This document shows, piece after piece, positions 1 to 11,892 of a stretch of DNA of 64,000 nt; positions within the stretch are counted from its first letter, which is position 1, and each line of letters begins with the position of its first letter. The DNA comes from Batillaria attramentaria. Lineage: Eukaryota > Mollusca > Gastropoda > Batillariidae. The position numbers and the translations under genes were made by a program. The notes beneath the pieces were generated by a model, which had not been told where the DNA came from, made no database searches, and was given only the letters and a program-made list of their open reading frames with translations. The stretch is taken from the NCBI GenBank assembly GCA_018292915.2, contig JACVVK020000223.1, positions 960,001 to 1,024,000 of the forward strand, read 5' to 3'.

Positions 1-2955
1 GCTGGACTACTACCATGCTAGATTCTAACGGTGACTGTGAACCAGCATTTAATGGTGACTGCGAACCGGCATCTCTAGATTCCAGACTGGAGCCTAACGG
101 CACAAACGATGCTGAATCACCGGGCTCGCTTATCTGTTCAAACGACTTCAGGCTTTCTGTGTTGCTGTTGCCTCCACCAAGTTCCTGAGACTGGAGAGTG
201 TCCGTGTAGGTCCCTGGCTGTTGGAGCACCAGTCCTGCCGCAACACCCAAGGGGCGCCCACCAGTCCCATTTTGTGACCCCTCCAGTGACTGCACGTCAT
301 CGCTGCTGTAATTGATCTGTTCGAACGATGGTGGCTCACTGTTACTGACATCCCCCGATTGGACAGAAATGACATCATCACCTGCGGACTCTTTTCTTTT
401 TGAGCCATACGCGACCAAGGTTTCTTCACTAGCACTGGTATTGTCACCAGTGCTGGCACCTTCCACTTCGCTCTGTTTTCCACCAGTTTCTGCTGGTGTC
501 TCTGCCGAAGGGGGTTCACTGACCACATCATCTTTGGGGTCTTCTTCCTGCCCCCCCTTTTCTTCACTTTGCTTTATTTGTTCCAACAAACCTGGTGACG
601 TTTCTCGCGCAGGGATCTCTTCCAACGACTGTTTGCTGTCAGTTTTCACGTCACCCTGTGCCAGACTGGTACAGGAAGGAACGCGGATCGGCTCAAACGG
701 ACTGCTCCTGACATCAGACGTAGACACAGAAGATCTGATGTCTGTCTCTGAAGAGCAAGTGGTTGTCTGAGTGGCAGCGGAAGTTGTGTCAGAGTCGGAA
801 TCCTGATCCAAGTCCCCTTCCTTCCTCCTAGCTTCCTCGCCGGGTGACAAACCACTGCTGGCTCTCTGTGGCTGTCCAACACTCTCTCCGACTAGTTTCC
901 CTTGCCCTCTCAGCCGTGGCGTTGTGTCTGACGCAGATTTTTTAGGAACAAGATTGTCTCCCGCTTCACCACTCTGCGCTGTACGCAAAACACTTGCTCC
1001 CTGCCATTCTCCGTTTGCAGGCCGAGTGACATCTTCCTGTAACACGCTGCTGCTGAGATCTGATGCACCACTTGTCTCTGAAAAAAGAATGACAGGTTTT
1101 TCTTTAGGTTAGCTATTTCACACTCTCAAGTGGTGGCTACACCGTAACACCCCCTTCAATTTTATTAATTGTACAAGCGTGTGAAGGTGGTGATGGGGGT
1201 GTGGGGTTGGGGGTATCCACACTACATATCCAGTCTTCCCGATTACGCACAGGTGTGCATATTTGTACGCACAAAACTCTTAAATTGACGCACAAATTTG
1301 AGAGCAGCGCGTCACAGTGGACGCACGTTTTTGGTCTCGCCATGACAAACAGTATTTTCAAAAACCAATCGGTAACTAGCGGCGGACACTTGCAGCATCG
1401 CATTTCCGCCGAGTCACTGTGCATAACAGACAGGATCTGACTCTGGGACACTTTTTGTCCGATCATAATTCTCTGTTTGGTAAGCGTGCTGATTCCTTGC
1501 CTTGCTGATTCGCTATGGCTGACATGCTACAATTCACATACATCTCTCTTATTTGAATACTTTTGTAAACAACAACAAATAGTTTCGACTTTTAGACTTT
1601 TTATACCAAAAGACCACTGATCCGCTAAATTTACAAAAGGACCCTAAAAAATATGGAGAGAGGATCCCAAGGACCCTTGTACTTTCGCATCACAGGGAAC
1701 ACTGATATCATGCAGAAAAGAAAAAAAGATTTGCAAGCATTAAAAAATGGGTAATTCAGGATTTTTGACCATCAAGTTGGGGGAAGGGGGGGGGGGGGGT
1801 TCCAACCCTGGGTGGTGGTAGAAGTGGGGGTACATGTTTACAATAAGACACCTATCATTTTTAAAGGGAAAAATAGTAAGCTATATCGCACTTGAAAAAC
1901 TGGCTGGAGTTGAGAATAGACAATCATGTCATACTCTGACATATACAACAGAAAAAATCATGTCATACTCTGACATATACAATAGAACTGTGAATTTCAT
2001 GTGTGTCCCTCTTCCCAGGTAATGTCAATGACAAAAGGAATTTAACTATTATCCGCTACTGTAAATTCAGAGTCTCACAGTCAACCAGTGTATCTATTAC
2101 CCCACACCCCTGACCTTGTGCCCTAAATTTCCTACACAGTCACATTGTCAGGGGAGGTTATGAATGAATCATTCCCCCAGGGGGGTGGGGGTCACTTTGA
2201 CCTTTTTAATTCTCCCCAGTCATAAACTTCAATGTCACCTTTTCACACTGTCACAACCCAGACATAACGCGCTTTAGTGTCACCCGTTTACACTGTCACA
2301 ATCCATACATAATAAATTACAATGTATACATCTACATGTATTATTTCTGTGCACTACATATTCCTGCACTGCTGTATGCTACCCAAGCGCGTATGCACAC
2401 ATGTTCACGCGCCAATCTCTCTGCCAGCTCAGCGTTATTGTGAATCAGCCTCTGCAGTCACGTACAAGGGACCTTTTCACATTTTCGTTCCTTATCTGCG
2501 TCCTTCACACAACCTCTGGGCGCACTTTCTTTTTCCGCTTGTAAGTGACTTTGTCACTGACGCAATGTCTGCTATGAAAACGTCAGACAACTTATCTTAA
2601 TTATGAGCCAGTCTGGTTCAGAAAATGTTCCTGATAAAGATATAGCAATGCTGTACAACACAACCCTAAATCATTTAATGCATTCATTCAACTTCTTTCC
2701 TTTTATTCATCAAACACGACATTGCTGATCAAGCCGACCCGAGATCTAAACAGAGACCAGAACTGAGAAGAGCGTTTTGCGCCGGCATGGAAAAATAATA
2801 AAGGTACACCGGAATTTTGCAGAATAGTTGCAGAGCGACTTACCAGTTGTTCTGCTACTTTTTCTCCGATTCTTGATCAAGAGATACACCACAAGACCAA
2901 CCCCTGCCACTGCCAAAACCCCAAGGGCAACTTTTGCGCTGTCTGGCGGAGCCAT
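1..2955 (-). CDS. N-terminally membrane-anchored protein with long disordered region (partial; AKAP1-like?)
   Basis: Two coding exons are visible. Exon 1 is 2844-2955 (37 codons plus 1 nt). Its ATG is at 2955 in a strong context (AAG before, G after). It is followed by donor GTAAGT at 2843. Exon 2 is 1077 down to 1, entered through a T-rich acceptor ending CAG at 1078. It stays open for about 358 codons to the window edge, and the phases join cleanly. Residues 8-28 form one hydrophobic helix followed by basic KNRRKSSR. This is the layout of a signal anchor with the rest cytoplasmic, as on the mitochondrial outer membrane or ER. The remainder is acidic, Ser/Thr-rich and low complexity, with recurring SFEQI or LLEQI short motifs and a duplicated GSQSPL. 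The layout resembles AKAP1 or Tudor-KH proteins, but their KH and Tudor domains would lie outside the window. Family identity is a guess; the gene model is firmer. Confidence 0.6.
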
Positions 2956-3740
2956 CTTGAATCCATGTGCCCGTCGTCTGCTAGGGTACGGTATACCCAA
3001 ACACGAACTAGCCGAGAAAGAGCGAAAATGGATAACAAAAACTACACGCAATACACGTTACGACATCTCAAATTTCAACACATACGCAATATATACGGCA
3101 AAGTTTCTGTAATTTTAACTAATAATCACTGCTTTGAGTAAACATTATAAGTGTGTAAATACTAAACCCGCAGTAGATGATTTGTAGTTTACGACTATCG
3201 TCCGCCGTACTGACATTTTCATGCGTCTGTATCGGTGTGTGAAGTTCTTGATCCATCACTGTTCCCAGCCCACGTCAAAAGCTTACACTCTACTTTCTAG
3301 TTTTCAAGAGGGAGCAGAAGAGAATGTTGAAAATGATATAGAAGGTAACTGTTGCCATGATTTCAGACTGTGGTCAAAAGATTTTTACTCTGCATGTTAC
3401 CGAAATGCCCCTGACGAAGGTTACCTACCAAGCTTTGGTTTTGAACTGCCGATGTGCTCAAAGTTGAACATTTCTCCGGTCCTGAGTATTGTGACGGTCA
3501 GCTAAATTTACCTCGGATGTCTGTCACTACGGTCGCCAGGCATGTCCATGCACCAGTCTTGACAGCTACTGCACATCCCATACAAACCCCCACCCCCCAA
3601 CCCAACTTCTGCCCCCCCCCCCCCCATTCGCACTTCTTTCTTTCTTTGTATGTGCAGGTACTGTATCAACACTGTCCACATAACTAGCAGTACCACTGTC
3701 TAACATCTGAAGGTTAAAGGAAGCTGCTTCACACATCACC
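2956..3740. promoter_or_regulatory. Divergent promoter region and MRPS25 5' UTR
   Basis: This stretch separates two genes that start in opposite directions. A probable MRPS25 non-coding exon ends at a GTAACT donor near 3344. The coding exon's acceptor is the pyrimidine-rich stretch ending TGTGCAG at about 3659. A poly(C) tract lies near 3615-3626. No TATA box is evident. Transcription starts are inferred, not seen. Confidence 0.4.
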
Positions 3741-6700
3741 ATGCCTTTTATGAAGGGACGTGCTCCGGTGCGCTACACACTGCGCTACCTGGAACAAGGG
3801 AAATTGGTGCTGAAGGACAACATACGCATCATGACAGTAAACTACAACACAGGCCACAAGCCCAGCCATGGGGCATAGTAAGTGAAATGTCATGCTCAGT
3901 CGCTAGCAGTCTTTAAGTCTCACCTTAAAACACATCTTTCCTCCATGCAGTAGAACCATGCCCCTCCCCTCCCCACTGTCCATCTCTGCATACCACCTGC
4001 AAAAAATCAGTGTGTGTGTGCGTGTGTGTGTGTGTGTGTGCGTGTGTGTGTTGTACGATATATGTTTTTTATGTTATGTATAGTTTATGTACGTGCCCTG
4101 AGCTCTTGTGAGATGGGGCGCCACAAATACCCTTTATTATTATTATTATTATTAAATGTTTACAGTTCAGCCATGTTCCTGATTATGAGCTCTACAGGAC
4201 AGAGTGATTTGTGCTTGTTGGATGAGTTTTGTTGGTTGTACACTCTCATGTGTCTGGGCATATGTGCAAAGTAATAATAATAATCACGTTAGTATAGGCG
4301 CTTTATCCCAGATATTTCGCTCAAAGTGCCGCGAGCTAAACCCAACATGCACACTCACATGAATCACGCACATTCTCTCACACACGGGAGGAACAGTCAA
4401 GTGGTGCGAAGGGCCAGCTCAGCAATTTAAGTTTCAGAGTTTTAGAATACGGGGGCGCATAAGGGCGAGATTAATGAGAAATGCAAATTTGCTCTTTCTT
4501 CAATACAGAAACAACACATAAAACGGAAATGTTAAAAGTTGCTGTATTACCTGGTCACAGAAATATTCAAACTTTGGGGGAGCTGAGAATTAATGGAATA
4601 TTCCGGACTACGTCTGTGGCCTTTTCAGCCTAAGACAAATGAATTCAGCAAGACCAGGGTTAATGCACATGAAGGATTTTGAGCCCTTTTACTGAATCAG
4701 CGTTGTGTGTGTTTGCAGCGACTTTGTATTTTGGCATCTGCCTCAGCTGCAGTACAAAAACCCAGAAGTGCAGTTCTTAGTATTCAGGAACATGACACCC
4801 TCACCCTTCCTCCAGGTTTACTTTGGTGAGTAATTACCCAGGCTTGTAGGTTCAAGCTGTTTTAGGTTGATCTACCTTGTCTTTGAGTTATGGTTGGGAA
4901 AGCTATTTATCCTGTTGGAAAGCTGACAACCAGATTTTGCTTTCGGGATGGAAAAGCACATTTTGTTTAAAAAAACAAAAACAAAAAAAACACCCTAACC
5001 CTTGATTTTATTGACTCATATATTTAAGGCCGACCTTTTCCATCAGGCCTGTGCACTGTACACACTATTTATTATTATTATTGTTGTTTTCTATAAGGTA
5101 ACAGAACAAGTCTCGTTTGAGTGATTAATAATAATAATAATAATAAATGGTATTTCTAGGGCGCATTTCTTTAAATGAAACTCAATGCGCCTATCACTCA
5201 CTCACACTCACGCACATCATACAACGATGAACAGACATACACTGGTGAAACTGACTAGTTAAAATAACTGGTGTTAGTAGTTTGTGGCCTCATGCCGCTC
5301 AAGCAACAAGGACCAGCATACGGCAGAGGAAATTACTGATAGGCTTTGCGGAAGAGGAACGTTTTCAGACTGCTCTTGAAAACAGACAGCGTGGGCGTAT
5401 TTCTCAGATCTGAAGGCAGAGAGTTCCAAATGGCAGGAGCGGCAAAACTGAAAGAGCGCTCACCGAAAGATTTCAGGTTGCGCTTGGGGATTTTGAGAAG
5501 CCTCTCGGACGACGACCGGAGGGTTCGCGACGGTATATAGGTGACAAGTGAAGCTGAAAGATAAGGTGGGAGAGTGCCATCAAAGTGACGAAATGCCAGA
5601 ACAGATATTTTGTAGTGAAGGCGGAAATGAACTGGTAGCCAATGGAGCTCTCTTAGAAGTGGTGTTACGTGCTCTCGCTTCCGTTTGCCCGTTTGATTGG
5701 CGTGTTTTTTTTTAATTGTGTTTACATAATGGTCATCCGTCATTTTTTGTGTGTTTCGAGTGTACATCAGAGAGTTTGACCTGAACTGTGCACGAAGACG
5801 TTTATTCCAGGTTTTATGAAAGTATGCTGTATTTATTTATTTGTTTTTATTGAAGGTGATGGACAAAAACTTCTATCCCAACTGGACAGTCAGCCTAAGA
5901 ATGATATCTTTGAACATGTCAAGCGTGTGTTCTGCAAGTCAGAGTGAGTAGCTCCATAGCACTTATTGTCTCTCTCTTTTTTATAAATTAAATAAATAAA
6001 AAATATTGACGTACCGGCCCCCGTAGTGTAGTGGTTAGCACTTCGGACCATGGACCGGGAGACCCGGGTTCGAATCCCAGCCGAGGCAAGGGGGATTTTT
6101 CCTACCTAGGTCAGCTCCTACCCAGAGCGGGTGTGCTATGGGCCCAATGTGGAGGCTGTTGCCACACAGCTGAGATTCACCCACTTCAAGGGTGCGACTT
6201 TGGGGGTGCTTCCCTTGGTATGACACGTTTTATGATGTGGATGATTACACAGCCAGCACCGCAAGTGCCGTAGTTCCCGGGCCTGGTTAATGCCGGGATA
6301 TTTATGACAGGAAGCGTGGAATGCGGCCCTGTCCCAAACCATACGGACCTCCATAGCATCATCTTACCATCATCCTCATCTCCATCATCATGCATAAAAA
6401 ATGCCCCAGCTTCCGAGCCCTCCGTGGATTCCACCCATTACCTGAGAGGAACACCACTGGAACTGGCAAAGAGTTGGGAAAATATATATATATATATATA
6501 TATATTGATGTAACATCTCAGTGGTCTGCAATAAAATAGATGTACATTGCATTGAGAGTCAAACAAGTCGCCATGCTAAATGAGAATGGTACTTGCTTGT
6601 ACCTGTGCATCCCATTTTCAGTACTGTAAATTTGACACAACACAGTTTGACATTGTTCAGAAAATGCTGCTTTTGGCAACACACAAAATAAAAATAATTT

Positions 6701-6945
6701 TTGTTGTTACTGTTGTTGACATTCAGGTTTTTTTTTTTGTCTTTCCACTGTGCAGTGAGCAGCTTGGAGCAGAGACCCTTGCCAAGCAGAAAATGGCCAA
6801 TCCTGCCAATTTTGGGATTGGGTGTGCGCGGGAGTGCATGTGTGAGATCCCAGGCCAGGTGCCATGTACCTGCTTCGTGGTGCCGCCCAAGGAGCTGCGC
6901 GGCAAATTCCGCTTCATGGGGAAGGACGTGGAAGAGGACTCCTAG
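3741..6945 (+). CDS. MRPS25: Small-subunit mitochondrial ribosomal protein mS25
   Basis: Four exons: 3741-3877, 4719-4825, 5856-5943 and 6756-6945 (stop TAG). All junctions are GT-AG and the phases agree. The spliced product is 173 aa, the length I recall for human MRPS25. Matching stretches include the start [24 protein letters not shown] near residue 31, YKNPEVQ and [12 protein letters not shown] in exon 2, and NPANFG followed by a cysteine cluster and PKELRGKF in exon 4. Cys138, Cys140 and Cys148 sit where human mS25, from memory, contributes ligands to a [2Fe-2S] cluster shared with bS16m. The protein acts in the mitochondrial matrix within the 28S subunit. Introns carry truncated LINEs and a tRNA-derived SINE. 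The RBSN gene lies downstream on the opposite strand. Confidence 0.93.
3896..4156 (+). mobile_element. 5'-truncated LINE 3' end with (ATT)n tail
   Basis: In MRPS25 intron 1, a few codons of the typical non-LTR C-terminus ([12 protein letters not shown]) are followed by a short 3' UTR. This UTR contains a TG microsatellite at about 4014-4048, then GGGGCGCCACAAATACCC, and ends in TTATTATTATT. It resembles the copy at 5125-5767 on the other strand, so both likely belong to one CR1/L2-type family. Confidence 0.55.
4262..4400 (-). mobile_element. LINE 3'-tail fragment
   Basis: The (TAA)n at 4271-4284 is followed by TATAGGCGCTTTATCCC and CACGCACATTCTCTCACACAC. The same string recurs at 27410-27510. 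It reads as a minus-strand LINE or LINE-mobilised 3' tail next to the preceding copy. Confidence 0.45.
5125..5767 (-). mobile_element. 5'-truncated non-LTR retrotransposon (CR1/L2-type) with RT-protein C-terminus
   Basis: A 144-codon minus-strand ORF (5333-5767) carries the conserved C-terminal block of many CR1/L2-type LINE proteins: LRELHWLPV, then [42 protein letters not shown] and [10 protein letters not shown]. Downstream on the same strand is a short 3' UTR with AATGCGCCC, ending in (TTA)n at 5128-5146. The reverse transcriptase core is absent, so this is a dead 5'-truncated insertion in MRPS25 intron 2. Confidence 0.8.
6016..6504 (+). mobile_element. tRNA-derived SINE, apparently full length, with target-site duplication
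   Basis: In MRPS25 intron 3. The head has a pol III A box (TAGTGTAGTGGTTAGC, about 6023) and B box (GGTTCGAATCC, about 6067). The acceptor stem no longer pairs, so this is not a functional tRNA. A body of about 400 bp follows and ends in (TA)n at 6482-6505. Flanking ATATTGACGTACC (6003-6015) and ATATTGATGTAAC (6502-6514) look like a diverged target-site duplication of about 13 bp. Confidence 0.75.
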
Positions 6946-7791
6946 CAGCAGACATGCCCCGACCTCCTTGCAGACAGGACATATTTCATTCATGTACCAG
7001 GGCTCTCAATTACATTTGGAAGGCTTCTCCTCGATGCACATACCCCTCTCTTTCAATATGCTTCAGGCACTCTAGGGCTAGAAATCGAAGCAGTGAAAGC
7101 CGACTGCTGCTAACCGCAACCTCCACTCCACCATTCACTTTGCTGAATGCGACTTTGTTTTCTTCACCATCGGCCACAACCTCGTCTTTGAAAAGATAGA
7201 CATTGGATTTTTAGCAATGTTGGTTTCCTTGGTGAACAGGGGTGTCACTTAGTCGTTCGATCTTACTATATATTTTCACACCCATGACTTCAGGGAGAGA
7301 CTATGAAGTGTGAGGGTCAACCAAGCTGCTGATCGGAAACGGTATTTACAATGACAGCGTGCACGTGAAAATAACTCAGCATCTTTCACATAATTATTTT
7401 TAATGGTGCTTAGATGTCTAAGTTTCTGGAGAATGGAGCAGTTTTTCCAAGGGATATGGTGATAATTTAGGTATGCACGTCTATGGGAGGAGCCCTGCTG
7501 TACCAGTACATGTACAATGCATTTGTTGTGGTTTTCTCATGTGGTGTGGAAGTTGTTGACTGTTTTCCCATGGATCTTTGTGGGGTACATGCTGAAGTAT
7601 GAAAGAATGATGAATGCAACTGATTCTGTGGTGAGAGTGGTTCACGTTGTGTATAAAAGTGTGTGTGTATTGTAGCAGTATAGACTAGTACATTTGTGAC
7701 GGTTCTGTTTGGGGAAAAGCCGCCTCGCTAGATTGTTTTAAATTTGAATTGAAGAGTCTACACTGTGTATTTTTGTGCATGCGGTTGAAGA

Positions 7792-7797
7792 AATAAA
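7792..7797 (+). terminator. MRPS25: MRPS25 polyadenylation signal
   Basis: AATAAA lies about 850 bp after the MRPS25 stop codon, in AT-rich DNA with no intervening repeat. The 3' UTR would then be 6946 to about 7815. A minus-strand AATAAA (TTTATT at 7833-7838) sits only about 35 bp away and could be an RBSN 3' end. Confidence 0.6.
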
Positions 7798-7838
7798 CAA
7801 AAAGAAAATGTTTACCTTGCATACTTTACAGTTTTATT

Positions 7839-10800
7839 CATTTCTAGTGTACATTGCACTGTTGGGTAGCTGTATGTATCATTTTCTCACGAATCAGAAC
7901 AATCAGCTGCTGTATGTATTCCGGTTCATTTCACCTATGACTGGTCAGGGCCATAAATTTTACCCATTTACTGCCATGTTTGCAGCGTCAGAAACCCCTG
8001 TTGTCAAAGTCCAATAGAGCATGCTACTGAATGTAGAAATTGACAAATCTAAACTTGATATAATGGCATTTGATTTCCAAACTGTTCTTTTCAGAACCAT
8101 TTGATAGACTAAGGCTGAAAGGTAAATTTCACAAATAATTCATAGTACATGTACCTACAGTGTACTGTATTTTAAGGAAATCTTAACATCCCAGTCACAA
8201 CTTTCAACAAAATAACCGACAGAGAGTTGAATGCACTCAGTCCTGATGGAAAATGCATGGTCAAACAATTGAACAGTGGCAAGAGGGGACATGCTAAAAA
8301 GCAAAAGCAGCATCAAGCAATCAATCGTGTTTATTTTGGTTTCCCAAATGTGACCAACCTGGAGTCACCATGCATACAAAGCGTCATCTTCGTTTCACAA
8401 TGTGTAACACATACACGTGTATGCACATGAACACTGGATATTGCACTTCATAGTCTCTGCACAATACAAGCAGCGGTATCTAGTGAGATACAACTGCCAC
8501 AACTAGGAAGCAGGCATGATCTGTCTAAACAATATTACAAGCGCCATTTCCATCATCAACAAAGCCAAAACAAAACAAACAAAAAAAAACTAGCTGTACT
8601 TAAAAGAAAAACTCATCTTTTTTTAAGAATTAAAGAATTTACTGAAGGTAGCTTCTCATTTCAAGGTACCTTCAGCCTTCACCATACTATGCCTAGAAAC
8701 TTGCACGCTGTACATTGTGAGTGCAAAAAAAAACATACTTTCAGAGAAAGAAATTTGCACGCTGTATGTCACAGGTGCAAATACACCCATACTTTTAGAG
8801 AAGGACAAAAACGTATGGTGCAAACTCATCCACTTTCAGAGAAAAAAGTGAACTGAATTAGATCAAACTTACATACTGTACATGTGCACTAATGGGATGG
8901 TTTGTATAAAATTAAAAGTGATACAAGTCATGAACTTTTGTCAGGAAAAGAGTTTTTCACTTGTTTTGCTAGGACTGACCTCACTATTGTAGCAGACCAC
9001 CATTTCAATAATACGTGCAGTTTTTCTCTGCGTTGACATTCACTTGGTCACACAGATATCTCTTGATATTTCTGTCAGTTCCTTTCTTGTGTATTTTCTA
9101 TTCGTCTACACTTACATCTCACTGAACATGCCCACATGGTGCCTTCTTAAAAAGGGTGGTTGAATTTGCACCCACGATGAACAGGGAGGGTTCTACTTCT
9201 TTCCATCTATAAAAGTATGGATGAGTTTGCACCCGTGTACGAACGTGTGGAAGTGTGATCACAAACTGGCCCACGCTGTATCGTGAAGGTTAATCAGTGA
9301 CCAGTAAAGCAGTCATTTAGTATGGGCTACAGTATAATTTGAATGATTTCATTTTGTCACTTAAGCATTTCAAGGCAGAAGAAGGGTAACACATGTGCAG
9401 TGGCAGAAAAGCTAAAAGTGCAAATCAATTGAAAGACAACTGCTACTGTGACAGGAGCTCTTTCTACAAAAGAAACTTCTGAAGAATAGTTTACTGTAGT
9501 GACAATATGCTTCACAAAAGGTGACTGCATCATACACCTACGTTCACTATAGTGACTGATAAAGGGTTTGTTTTAGGGTGCGGTGGGGGGTCAATACCAC
9601 AGGTGCCTTATAACTGATTTTAATTCGAAGTGCCTTATGAACTCAGCAGTTCACAACCCTGAAACACCTCTCTCTCTCTCTCTCTCTCATATCTCAACCC
9701 CCCCCCCCCCCCCCCACACACACACAAAAGATTGCACTGAGCATATGAAGGTCAAATAAATCATACATGCATACATGCAAATGTAAGATTAAATAAAGGG
9801 GGTACGTGTTTACCTCCATTTTTACATAAATAAGAAATTAATTTTAGTGCCCTTAATAAGTTAATTCCTCCATTCAGTTCAGTACTCAGTCTGAATAATC
9901 CAACTCAAAACTGAGGTGACCTACGTGCTGTGCACCAGAGAGTACATGATTTTTTCACGGGCTGAGTTTGAACTGTATGTGTCAGAAATAAGAACAAAGT
10001 GAATACTCACTGGCAAATCATAATACACAAAAATCACCTTTGATGTCCTTCATCAAACCCTAATCATATTCAAACAATGACAACAACAACAAAAATAATC
10101 CAATGTCTCTCTCTTCTCTTGTTGACCTTCCACAATCCACACGAATCAAATTTTGGTTCCTTCATTCCGTTTCCTTCATTTTGATTTGCAAGGAATTCCA
10201 CAGATGAAAGACATAACCACTCATGATTTAAACACTTACATGTGAATCACTGGAACCATCAGTTGACATCGGTGCGTCACCTGCAGCTGTTTTTGGGTTT
10301 TTTTTTTTGGGGGGGGGGGGGGGGTTGTTTGTTTGTTTTGTTTTTACCTAAAGGAGCTTTCTGGCCATGTGCAAACCACACTGTATGCGCTGCACCATTT
10401 GGGATATGCCTTAAAAATACCCCGTCAAGCATCCCTTGCGAGTGATGTTAGATCCATCACAACCAGTCATACCCTGTAGAAAATCTGTGCAGACAAGCAG
10501 TAAAATAAACAGCTGACCAACTTTTGCAGTGGATGAAAACTCAACTTACAGAGCAGCTAGATCACTACCAGGACAAGAAACAACTATGTGGCGATGGTTT
10601 GGCACACACACCTTACTCCATCTGTTGAACAAGGCTGAGAAAAGCCGAGTAACGTGACTACCAATCGATCAGCATATCCAATGTTTGACATTTCTTCACA
10701 CCAAATGCCTGCAAGGTACTCCACAAGCCACAAGCCCAGCACACAGTTTCAAGCAACGGCAAATATGATGCGTGACTGGCATACGATATATATATACAGT

Positions 10801-11892
10801 TTCGACTAGAAAGAAATACTGCAGCTTGAATAGGGTAATCTCACATATGCACCTCTAATAATGTCAACATTTGCTGTTCACTTTGCTGTTGTACGGTACA
10901 GCATGGCAGAAAAACTACAGGTCTACTTGAAGGAGAACAACAACAACAACAAAAAAACAACTACAAAAAAACAGGTGCAACCTGCCCTCCAGCAGGAGAC
11001 ATTACAACATGTGTCACGGATGTGTGACTTAGGGTAAATCATGTGCTGGTAAGATTTCCGTATGACGGGTTGGTATGATTTCCGTATGCATCGTAACTAT
11101 GTTCTGTGTGGCACACGTGCCTTGTTTTCTACACGGGCCACGCATGTATCCCTTAGTGAAGGTTTTACACGGGACATTTGTGTATATGCTGACCTGTCCG
11201 TTTCCCTTGTTAAAGTCGATACAGGTAACCCGTTTTACACGTGATGCAGGTGTATCCTGTGCGGTACTCACCCTATTCGCCCTAACAGTATAAAAACCAT
11301 CCTGATTCACTTGCTATTCGCATTTGGCCCGGTAGTACCGACACGTCCGTTCCAGGGACTGGCACGATCTTCTCGTCCGCTGTCTTTATGGTCTACCGTT
11401 TGTAACCCCTCGCATCTTGCAATAAGGTCACACATGCATGCACGCACACACAGCAGCTTGCAGCGACAAGCCATCAGCTACACATACCACAACTCTTACC
11501 AAAATGTGCACTGGGAAGTCGGGGACAGGGCAAGACTCTCTACTTTCAAACAAGCCATTGTGTTTAGCAAAAGAAAGATGTCTTGACTTCAATGCGATAA
11601 CACATAAGTAATCTGCTCTTTCTCCCCATGAAGTTACCTACCCACAAAGAAATCTTTGGGTAGCACCATGGGAACAGCAGATAGTACACATACAAAGTAA
11701 AACCAGGAAAGAATATTGCCTTAACGTTGAGTGTGAAGAAAATTTGATGAATCCTGATTAACAGTATTAAATGTGCAAAATAATTGCGGAGAGTTGGTTT
11801 TGCATGAATCAATGAACTGAAAAATCAAAAAATTATTGAAAAGTCTCTAAGTCAAAGCTGCATGATTAGGAGAACGTTAAAAGAGATAAATG
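7839..11892 (-). other. Gene-poor interval, probably RBSN 3' UTR and downstream DNA
   Basis: No conserved coding exon is visible on either strand. AT-rich unique-looking DNA is broken only by a TC/poly(C)/CA tract (9670-9727) and a poly(T)-poly(G) tract (10290-10323). Minus-strand poly(A) signals occur at 7833-7838 and at about 8330-8335, so RBSN may have a 3' UTR of up to about 4 kb. A related motif, AGAAA-TTGCACGCTGTA, is repeated near 8697 and 8750. Confidence 0.4.

Noticed and set aside
312..770. Plus-strand ORF of 152 codons
   Set aside because: Shadow of the minus-strand exon, which stays open over the full 1077 bp and joins in phase to exon 1.
6016..6090. tRNA gene
   Set aside because: A and B boxes are present, but the acceptor stem does not pair and a SINE body with TSD follows.
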